DNA of 64,000 bases from JBBROS01 sp965260935 (lineage in GTDB: Bacteria; Pseudomonadota; Alphaproteobacteria; Acetobacterales; Acetobacteraceae): contig OZ253374.1 in assembly GCA_965260935.1 (NCBI GenBank), positions 682,001 through 746,000 on the forward strand, read 5' to 3'. A model generated the notes under the pieces. That model did no database searches, was not told the DNA's origin, and was given only the letters and a program-made list of their open reading frames with translations. The translations under genes and the position numbers were made by a program. Every line of letters starts with the position of its first letter. The first letter of the stretch is position 1. Shown piece after piece: positions 1 through 6,620 of the stretch.

Positions 1-1
1 C

Positions 2-262
2 CTGGTTTCGTGCCCCGGGGGCGAGACCATGCACCAGGCTCAGGCACGGGCCTTGCGCTCGTTGAACAGGCTGCGCGGGGCGTATGCGGGCAGGGCCGTT
101 ATCGTCGTCAGCCATGCCGACGTGCTGAAGGCGATGTTGGCATCGGCGCTTGGCTTGTCGCTCGACCACCTTCACCGCCTCACGCTTGACCCGGCGTCTT
201 GCAGCACCCTTGTGCTGTTCGAGACCGATGTCCGGGTGGATGGGGTGAACCGCTTGGGGTAG
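2..262 (+). CDS. Histidine phosphatase family protein, C-terminal part
   Basis: The gene enters from the left edge, so only the last 86 residues are visible. The segment starts just before a PGGET motif, which matches the acidic PGGES-type motif of the phosphoglycerate mutase-like (histidine phosphatase) superfamily. About 30 residues later comes VIVVSHADVLKAML, the strand and loop carrying the second active-site histidine. The LTLDPASCSTLVLFE stretch resembles the last core strand of the family. The catalytic RHG motif would lie upstream and cannot be seen. Members dephosphorylate diverse small phosphorylated metabolites or proteins, and the substrate cannot be told from this fragment. Confidence 0.75.
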   Translation: MVSCPGGETMHQAQARALRSLNRLRGAYAGRAVIVVSHADVLKAMLASALGLSLDHLHRLTLDPASCSTLVLFETDVRVDGVNRLG

Positions 263-611
263 AGCGCGGGGGGTTGGCGGGAAACAGAGCCGGGTTCGGC
301 TTGATCTTGTCCGGGAACTCGATAGTGGCGAGCGGTTCCTTGCTTTGGGCGAGAGTTTCGCCGGCTTGCCTCAAGACCGGGGAGACCGTGGCCAGAAATG
401 CTTGGCAGGCGCTCCTGCGAGGTTGACTGGCCCGATCATGCCTGTTCGCGATGCGCTTCGCAGCGACTTTGGCCCTGTCATGCCTTATGATACGTTCTCG
501 TGTCGTGACACGTCGGCCTGGCAATGGCAGTGTGACGATTTTCTTATGCTTGCAATCGGGTTGGGCTGAATTTTCATACGTGAACGTTCTTGGACGGTGC
601 AGCGCAACGTG
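263..611. other. Intergenic region, no gene recognised
   Basis: These 349 bases lie between the phosphatase and a coiled-coil membrane protein. Short open frames exist on both strands but none has a convincing ribosome site or a recognisable product. The 8-bp palindrome GAACGTTC at 582-589 sits about 22 bases before the next start codon. The same 8-mer occurs at the start of the TetR fusion gene near 5843-5850. Confidence 0.5.
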
Positions 612-947
612 ATGTTTGAAACCCTTTCTTATATCGACCGGCTCAAGCAGGCCGGCGTCGATGAGGCCGTTGCCCGGGCGCACGCCGAGGCGCTGCGCAC
701 CGCGCTCGGCGAGACGGTTGCCACCAAGGACGACCTGAAGGACGTGCGCGCCGAGATCAAGGACGTGCGCGCCGAGATCAACGACGTGCGAGTTTCGCTT
801 AAAGCCGAGATCAACGACGTGCGCGCCGAAATGAGGTTGATGGAACAGCGGCTGATCAACGCCGGGCAGCGCGGGCTGATTGCCCTTGCCGCGTTCGTTG
901 TCGCCGTTGCCGGCCTCGCCTTCGCAGCGTTCAAGGCTTTTGGTTGA
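612..947 (+). CDS. DUF1640/CCDC90-like coiled-coil membrane protein
   Basis: A 111-residue protein with three visible parts. Residues 1-40 are helical (FETLSYIDRLKQAGVDE), typical of the DUF1640 family start. A charged coiled coil at about 43-78 is built of DVRAEIK-type heptads. A single membrane helix (LIALAAFVVAVAGLAFAAF) closes the protein. I placed the start at the ATG at 612 because family members begin close to this point; an in-frame GTG at 597 would add five residues. Bacterial members are mostly uncharacterised membrane-anchored coiled coils, and the eukaryotic relatives are mitochondrial (MCUR1/CCDC90). The gene stands alone between a phosphatase and an oppositely transcribed efflux operon. 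Confidence 0.7.
   Translation: MFETLSYIDRLKQAGVDEAVARAHAEALRTALGETVATKDDLKDVRAEIKDVRAEINDVRVSLKAEINDVRAEMRLMEQRLINAGQRGLIALAAFVVAVAGLAFAAFKAFG
741..836 (+). repeat. 21-bp heptad repeat inside the coiled-coil gene
   Basis: Three near-identical 21-bp units (741-761, 762-782, 816-836) and one 33-bp variant (783-815) each begin GACGTGCG and encode D-V-R-A-E-I/M-K/N/R. The period equals one coiled-coil heptad, so unit number sets coil length. Recent duplication is suggested because the first two units differ at only one base. Confidence 0.8.
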
Positions 948-1011
948 GTCTTATCGCAATCGGCTATCACAACAGGGCGCTGCTACCCAGTTTGAACCAA
1001 CGCTCGGTGCG

Positions 1012-4000
1012 TCATTCCGCCGGCGAGCGGTATCCTTGCGGCTCCTCCTCGGGCCCGCGCGGGGTCAGCAGGCGGCCGAGTTGGCGCGCGGTCCAGGCTG
1101 AGAGGTCGTCCATTACCGTGTAGAACGACGGGACGAACACCAGGCTGAGGGCAGTGGAGACGATCAGGCCGCCGATGACGCCGATGGCCATGGGCGCGCG
1201 GAACTCGCCGCCGTCGCCGACGCCGAGCGCGCTCGGGACCATGCCGGCGACCATGGCGATGGTGGTCATGACGATCGGGCGGGCGCGCTTGCGGCCGGCG
1301 TCGAGGATGGCTTCGGCCCGGCTTATGCCTTCGGCGCGGCGCTCGATGGCGTAGTCGACCAGCATGATGGCGTTCTTGGTAACGATGCCCATCAGCATGA
1401 GGATGCCGATGACGACGGGCATGCTGATCGGCTGGCCGGTGAGCAGGAGGGCGAGGATGACGCCGCCGAGCGAGAGGGGGAGGCTGAGCAGGATGGTGAC
1501 GGGCTGGAACACGCTGCGGAACAGCAAGACGAGGACGGCGAAGACGAGCAGCAGGCCGGTGCCCATGGCGATAGCGAAGCCGGTGAAGACCTCGCCCATG
1601 ATCTCGGCGTCGCCGCCGTTCTGCAAGCGGACGCCAGGGGGGAGGGACTTGGCTTCGGGGAGGGCGTTGACCTGCTGGATGGCGGCGCCGAGGGCGAGGC
1701 CGCGGGCGAGATCCGCGCCCAGGACGACGCGGCGGACGCGGTCGTAGCGGTCGATGCTGGCCGGGCCTTGGCTCATGCTGAAATCGGCGACGGCGAGGAG
1801 GGGGACGGAAAGGCCGCCCATGCCGGTGACGGGCAGGGCTTCCATGGCGCCGAGGTCGCCGCGCAGGGAGAGCTTCGATTGCACGCGGATGGGGATCAGG
1901 CGGTCGCCGGCGCGGAACTTGGCGAGGTTGGCGGCGATGTCGCCGATGGTGGCGATGCGGACGGCGTTGCTGATGGCCTCGGTGCTGACGCCGAAGCGGG
2001 CGGCTTCGTCGAGGCGGGGGGCGATCTTGATCTCGGGGCGCTCGACGCCGGCGGAGGGGGCGACGTTGCTGAAGCCGGGCAGACGCCTCATGCCGGTCTC
2101 CAGGTGGGCAACGCCTTGGTTGAGGGCGGCTGCGTCGTCGCCGAGGAGCGTGATGGTGAGCTCGCGCTCGCCGCGGTCGTTGACGAACCAGCCGCGGACG
2201 TCGGGGATGGCAGCGAGGCGGGTGGTCAGCTCGGACTCGATCTGCTTCTGGGTGCGTTGGCGGTCGCCCTTGAGGACGAGGTTGACGGTCATGGCGGCGC
2301 GGCGGATTTCCGCGCCCGCGCCGGTGGGCGTCGTGCCGCCGACGACGAAGACGCTGGTGACTTCGGGGATTTTACGGAAGGAGGCGGTGATCCGGTCGGT
2401 GGCGGCGCGGGTGTCGTCGAGGGTGGCGCCCGGGGGGAGTTCGAGCGAAAGGACAACGCGGCTCTCGTCGGCGGGGGGGATGAAGCCGGTGGGCAGCAGG
2501 GTGGTGGACCAGATCGACAGGCCGAAGGCGGCGAGGCCGAAGACGAGGGTGAGGGCGCGCCAGCGGAGCGTGCGGCGGAGGAAGCGGGTGTAGGCGCGCA
2601 TCAGCCAGCCATCGGGCTTGGCGCGGTGCGGTGTCGAGCGCATCAGGTAGGCGGCCATCAGCGGCGTGATCAGGCGGGCGACCAGCAGCGAGGCGATGAC
2701 GGCGGCGGCGACGGTGAGGCCGAACTGCTTGAAGTATTGCCCGGCGATGCCGCCCATGAAGCTAACCGGGGCGAACACGGCGACGATGGTGCAGGTGATG
2801 GCGACGACGGCGAGGCTGATCTCGTCGGCGGCCTCGATGGCGGCCTGGTAGGGGCGCTTGCCCATGCGGATGTGGCGGACGATGTTCTCAATCTCGACGA
2901 TGGCGTCGTCGACCAGGATGCCGGTGACCAGCGTGATGGCCAGCAGGCTGACGAAGTTGAGCGAGAAGCCCATCAGCTCCATGGCGGCGAAGGCGGGGAT
3001 GATGGACAGCGGCAGGGCGATGGCGGCGAGCAGGGTGGCGCGCCAGTCGCCGAGGAAAAGCAGCACGACCAAGGTGGCGAGGACGGCGCCTTCGATCAGG
3101 CTGTGCATGGCGGAGACGTAGCTGCCGCGTGTGGCGCGGACGCTGTCGTCGATCTTGGTGATGACGACGTTCGGGTGGGCGGCTTCGAGGGCGGCCAGGC
3201 GCTCGCGGACGCGGTCGCTGACGCTCACGTCGCTGGCGCCTTTGGCGCGGTAGATGGCGAAGCTGACGACGGGGGTCGCGCCGTTGAGGCGGGCGAAAGT
3301 GCGCGGTTCCTCGTAGGTGTCCTCGACCGTGGCGAGGTCCTGGAGGCGGACTTCGCGGCCGCCGGGGAGGACGATGCGGGTTTGCTCCAGCTCGGGGAGG
3401 GTGCGGGCGGCGGCCAGGGTGCGGATGGCCTGCTCCTGGTTGCCGATCTCGCCGCGGCCGCCGGCGAGGTCGGCGCTTGTCGCGCGGAGCTGGGCGTTGA
3501 CGTCGCCGGCGGTGACGCCGAGGGAGGCGAGGCGGTCCGGATCCAGGTTGACGCGGATCTCGCGGGTGACGCCGCCGATGCGCTCGACGCGGCCGACGCC
3601 GGCGGCGCCCTGGAGGTCGCGGACGACCGTGTCGTCGACGAACCAGGAGAGTTGCTCGAGCGTCATGGAGGGGGCGGTGACGGCGAAGGTTTGGATGCTT
3701 TGGCCGACGACGTCGATGCGTTCGATGATGGGTTCGTCGATGCCGCGGGGAAGGTCGGTGCGGATCTTGGCGATGGCGTCGCGGACGTCGTTGAGCGCGC
3801 GGTCGCTGCTGACTTCGAGGCGCAGCTCGATGACCGTCTGGCTCTTGCCGTCGGTGACGGTGCTGGTGAGGTGCTTGACGCCGGCGATGCTGGCGACGGC
3901 GTCCTCGACCTTCTTGGTGATCTGCGTTTCAAGCTCGGAGGGGGCTGCGCCGGCTTGCGTGACGGTGACGGAAACGACGGGGATGTCGACGTTGGGGGCG

Positions 4001-4113
4001 CGGGTGACGGGGAGCATCCAGAAGGCGACGAGGCCGACGACGCCGAGGACGGCGAAGAGGACGAGCGGGGGGATCGGGTTGCGGATCGCAGCACCCGAGA
4101 TGTTCCAGGCCAT
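1012..4113 (-). CDS. RND efflux transporter, AcrB/HAE1-type inner-membrane pump
   Basis: A full-length 1033-residue RND permease. An N-terminal membrane helix (PLVLFAVLGVVGLVAFWML) is followed by a large periplasmic loop. A membrane block then carries GILVDDAIVEIENI near residue 400, with the paired aspartates of the proton relay. A second periplasmic loop and a second membrane block (GIVTKNAIMLVDYA) complete the fold. Such pumps form trimers that export drugs, bile salts or other amphiphiles by proton exchange, with a periplasmic adaptor and an outer-membrane channel. Its ATG overlaps the stop of the upstream adaptor gene by one base (TGATG), so the two are translationally coupled. No TolC-like channel gene is next to it. 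Substrate is unknown. Confidence 0.92.
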   Translation of the reverse strand: MAWNISGAAIRNPIPPLVLFAVLGVVGLVAFWMLPVTRAPNVDIPVVSVTVTQAGAAPSELETQITKKVEDAVASIAGVKHLTSTVTDGKSQTVIELRLEVSSDRALNDVRDAIAKIRTDLPRGIDEPIIERIDVVGQSIQTFAVTAPSMTLEQLSWFVDDTVVRDLQGAAGVGRVERIGGVTREIRVNLDPDRLASLGVTAGDVNAQLRATSADLAGGRGEIGNQEQAIRTLAAARTLPELEQTRIVLPGGREVRLQDLATVEDTYEEPRTFARLNGATPVVSFAIYRAKGASDVSVSDRVRERLAALEAAHPNVVITKIDDSVRATRGSYVSAMHSLIEGAVLATLVVLLFLGDWRATLLAAIALPLSIIPAFAAMELMGFSLNFVSLLAITLVTGILVDDAIVEIENIVRHIRMGKRPYQAAIEAADEISLAVVAITCTIVAVFAPVSFMGGIAGQYFKQFGLTVAAAVIASLLVARLITPLMAAYLMRSTPHRAKPDGWLMRAYTRFLRRTLRWRALTLVFGLAAFGLSIWSTTLLPTGFIPPADESRVVLSLELPPGATLDDTRAATDRITASFRKIPEVTSVFVVGGTTPTGAGAEIRRAAMTVNLVLKGDRQRTQKQIESELTTRLAAIPDVRGWFVNDRGERELTITLLGDDAAALNQGVAHLETGMRRLPGFSNVAPSAGVERPEIKIAPRLDEAARFGVSTEAISNAVRIATIGDIAANLAKFRAGDRLIPIRVQSKLSLRGDLGAMEALPVTGMGGLSVPLLAVADFSMSQGPASIDRYDRVRRVVLGADLARGLALGAAIQQVNALPEAKSLPPGVRLQNGGDAEIMGEVFTGFAIAMGTGLLLVFAVLVLLFRSVFQPVTILLSLPLSLGGVILALLLTGQPISMPVVIGILMLMGIVTKNAIMLVDYAIERRAEGISRAEAILDAGRKRARPIVMTTIAMVAGMVPSALGVGDGGEFRAPMAIGVIGGLIVSTALSLVFVPSFYTVMDDLSAWTARQLGRLLTPRGPEEEPQGYRSPAE

Positions 4114-5852
4114 CAGCGGGCGACCGCGACGACGCGGTCGCCGCCGCGGATGAAGGTGCCGGAGATGGCGACGACCTGTTCGCCTTGACTGAGGCCGGAC
4201 GTGACCTCGGCCTTGCCGCCGCTGCGCAGGCCGATCCGGACCGGGCGGGTTTCAACCAGGCCATCCTGCACGACTTGGACGACGGGGCCGCCGGGTTGGA
4301 ACAGGACGGCGGAGAGGGGGGCGAGGACGCCTTCGTGCCTTGCGACCGCGATTCCGGCGCGGGCGAAGCTGCCGAGGATCAGGTCTTCGTTCTCGTCGAG
4401 GGCGACGCGGACGCGGCCGAGGCGGGTGGCGCGGTTGACTTCGGGGGAGACAAGGCGGACGTGGCCGGCGCGTGAGCCGCCCGTTGTTTCGATCTGGGCG
4501 GCTTGGCCCGGCTTGAGCTTGGCGAGCTGCGCTTCGGGGACGTCGGCCTCGAGCTCGATGGCGCCGTTCTCGATGATGCGGAACAGGGGGTCTCCGGCGG
4601 CGCCGACCACCGCGCCGAGGCGGGCGTTGCGGCGGCTGACGATGCCGGCGACGGGGGCGCGGATGTCGGTGCGGGCGCGGCGGACCAGGAGTTCGTCGCG
4701 CTGGGCCTGGGCGAGGGCGAGGTCGGCTTCGGCGAGGCGGAGCGCGTTCTCGCTGGCGTCAACGCGGGCGGCGGCGATGCGGGCGGCGGCGGTGCGCTGC
4801 TCGAACGCTTCGCGCGAGGCGTTGCCGTTGCCGACCAGGTTGCGGGTGCGTTCGAGGGCGAGGCCGGCCTCGGTCTTGGTGGCCTGGCTCTCGGCGATGG
4901 CGGCGCGGGCTTGGGCGATGGCGGCGCTGGCGCGGGCGAGCTGGGCCGTGTTCTGGGCGATGGTGGCGTCGAGGATGTCGTGGGAGAGGCGGGCGAGAAC
5001 TTGGCCGGCTCGGACGCGGTCGCCTTCCTCGGCGAGGAGCTCGGTGATGGCGAGGCCGTCGAGCTGGGGGCTGACCATGACGTCCTCCTTGGCGACCAGG
5101 GTGCCGTTGAGGGTGACGCGCTCGGTGATGGAGCCGGTTTCGGCGGTGACGACGGTGACGCTGGGGGGGCGGGGCTCGGCGGGCTGGGCCAGGGCGGGCC
5201 GAGGGGCGGCGGCGAGGGGGAGGGCGAGCAGCAAGAGGGCGAGGGCGGGGCGGAGGAAGCGGCGGAGCAGCGTTTGCAGCACCGGGCGGAAGCGGGCGGC
5301 GGTGAGGGTCGGGTCAAGGCCTCTATGCACGTTGAGGCCGTCGCCCATGGCCATGATGAGCTGGCAGGCGGTTTCGAGATCGAGGCCGCGGTCCACCTGG
5401 CCGCGCTCCTGGCCGCGGCGGAGGGCGCCCACGACGGCGGCGCGGGCCTCGGCCATGTTGCGGTTGAACATGTCGCGGACCTCGGGATTGCGGACGGCTT
5501 CGGCGAGGGTTTCGGCGCAGAGGGCGGCGCTCTTGCCGGCAAGGATCTGCTCGAGCTTGTCGACGCCGATGCCGGCCAGAGCCTCGACCGGGTCGTCGGC
5601 TTCGGCGAGGCGTTCGAAGAAGGCGGCGTGGCCGGCGCGTTCCGCCTCGGCGATGGCGGCGATGATGCTGACCTTGCTGGGGAAGTAGCGGTAGAGGGCG
5701 CCGGGGCTCATGCCGGCCTCGGCGCAGATCTGCTGCATGGACGCGCCGTGGAAGCCGTTGCGGGTGAAGCAGGCGATGGCGGCGTCGATGACGCGTTGGC
5801 GGGGGGCGGCGGTTGGGAACATGGGTCTGCCGGGCTGCGAATGAACGTTCAT
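4113..5852 (-). CDS. TetR-family regulator fused to an RND periplasmic adaptor
   Basis: One uninterrupted 579-residue frame holds two proteins normally encoded separately. Residues about 15-195 are a TetR/AcrR regulator with helix-turn-helix at 37-58 (MQQICAEAGMSPGALYRYF) and a helical ligand-type domain. Residues 199-222 form a hydrophobic helix ending in a signal-peptidase-like ALAQ. Residues about 230-579 are a membrane-fusion (HlyD/AcrA-type) adaptor: split lipoyl parts around GDRVRAGQVLARL and DIRAPVAGIVSRR flanking a long alpha-hairpin. If made as written, the DNA-binding part is cytoplasmic and the adaptor periplasmic, joined through the membrane. Processing after ALA, or internal initiation, could separate them. 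The start is uncertain: ATG 5852 or ATG 5822, neither with a good ribosome site. It is coupled to the pump gene. Both domains are clear; the joined state in vivo is inference. Confidence 0.88.
   Translation of the reverse strand: MNVHSQPGRPMFPTAAPRQRVIDAAIACFTRNGFHGASMQQICAEAGMSPGALYRYFPSKVSIIAAIAEAERAGHAAFFERLAEADDPVEALAGIGVDKLEQILAGKSAALCAETLAEAVRNPEVRDMFNRNMAEARAAVVGALRRGQERGQVDRGLDLETACQLIMAMGDGLNVHRGLDPTLTAARFRPVLQTLLRRFLRPALALLLLALPLAAAPRPALAQPAEPRPPSVTVVTAETGSITERVTLNGTLVAKEDVMVSPQLDGLAITELLAEEGDRVRAGQVLARLSHDILDATIAQNTAQLARASAAIAQARAAIAESQATKTEAGLALERTRNLVGNGNASREAFEQRTAAARIAAARVDASENALRLAEADLALAQAQRDELLVRRARTDIRAPVAGIVSRRNARLGAVVGAAGDPLFRIIENGAIELEADVPEAQLAKLKPGQAAQIETTGGSRAGHVRLVSPEVNRATRLGRVRVALDENEDLILGSFARAGIAVARHEGVLAPLSAVLFQPGGPVVQVVQDGLVETRPVRIGLRSGGKAEVTSGLSQGEQVVAISGTFIRGGDRVVAVAR
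5841..5852. promoter_or_regulatory. 12-bp perfect palindrome at the start of the TetR fusion gene
   Basis: ATGAACGTTCAT is a perfect palindrome that includes the upstream candidate start codon. Two further flanking bases on each side (GC...GC) also match if one two-base mismatch pair is allowed. TetR repressors bind short palindromes near their own promoters, so this is a candidate autoregulatory operator. If translation begins at 5822 it lies in the leader. Function is inference. Confidence 0.4.
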
Positions 5853-6123
5853 GTGCGTGGGAGATGCTAGGAGTCAAGGCAAGTTGCGCAGTTCGAAATG
5901 AGATTGCCACAAATCAGCGAAGGTCTGGGATGGTCCGACACAATGAAGCTACACAGCCGCTCTCTAGTTGCTGCCCAAGACGTGCGCTGCGTTGGCGGCA
6001 ACTGGACATGCCGATCTGCCTGATTTGCACCGTAGCTTGGTTCCGAAATCGGCAGAACTTTGCTTGCGATCCGGGTAGGCAGGGTTGCAACTTGCCTGTG
6101 TCCGAAGCTTTTGGAGAGCGTGG

Positions 6124-6543
6124 ATGCGACTGTTTGTTTTAGGCGCCGTGTTGATGTCGGCAGCATGCGCCCGTGCCGTTGATATGGTTCCTTTGAACGC
6201 GACGGCAGAAGCCGCAGGCATCCCACAGATGGATGTTACGCTTTATGGCACAGGTCATGGTCCTGCCTCAGCAACTATGTCAGATGGAGAAGTTTTGAGG
6301 GGACACTACCGATTGGGATTAGCCGGAGCAGTAAGTAGTGCTTATGCCACGGTCAACACGCCCCGCGGGACGGAGTATGGATCAGCTACCGGTGTCACTA
6401 CTCCAACAGAGGGTAACTTCGTTCTTCAGGCTGCTGGCAATCGTGGGACAACCATTACCTGTCATGGTACAGCCGGTGGGATGGGACACGGGGACGCAAG
6501 GTGTGTTACTAATAAAGGAGCAGAATACCAGATGATGTTCTGA
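6124..6543 (+). CDS. Small secreted or lipoprotein-like protein, unknown function
   Basis: A 139-residue protein. I placed the start at ATG 6124, preceded by GGAGAG. The N-terminus MRLFVLGAVLMSAACARA is a signal peptide, with a cysteine at residue 15 that could be a lipidation site, though the box is not canonical. The mature part is rich in Gly, Thr and Ala with short strands (GTGHGPASATMSDGEVLRG), consistent with a small beta-rich envelope protein. Two cysteines near the end (TITCHG and ARCVTN) could pair. Its base composition is visibly more AT-rich than its neighbours, suggesting transfer or weak codon selection. It diverges from the efflux operon across a 271-base gap. No function assigned. 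Confidence 0.6.
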   Translation: MRLFVLGAVLMSAACARAVDMVPLNATAEAAGIPQMDVTLYGTGHGPASATMSDGEVLRGHYRLGLAGAVSSAYATVNTPRGTEYGSATGVTTPTEGNFVLQAAGNRGTTITCHGTAGGMGHGDARCVTNKGAEYQMMF

Positions 6544-6620
6544 GATTCGCAGCGCCACCTTTGAGTCACGCAAGGCGTCGCCATTCGCTGTCGAACCGCT
6601 CGGCCCGGTTCCGAACGCGA

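Noticed and set aside
1768..4188. 806-codon plus-strand open frame opposite the RND pump
   Set aside because: Extremely Gly/Asp/Ala-rich without any motif; it is the antisense of a conserved RND gene.
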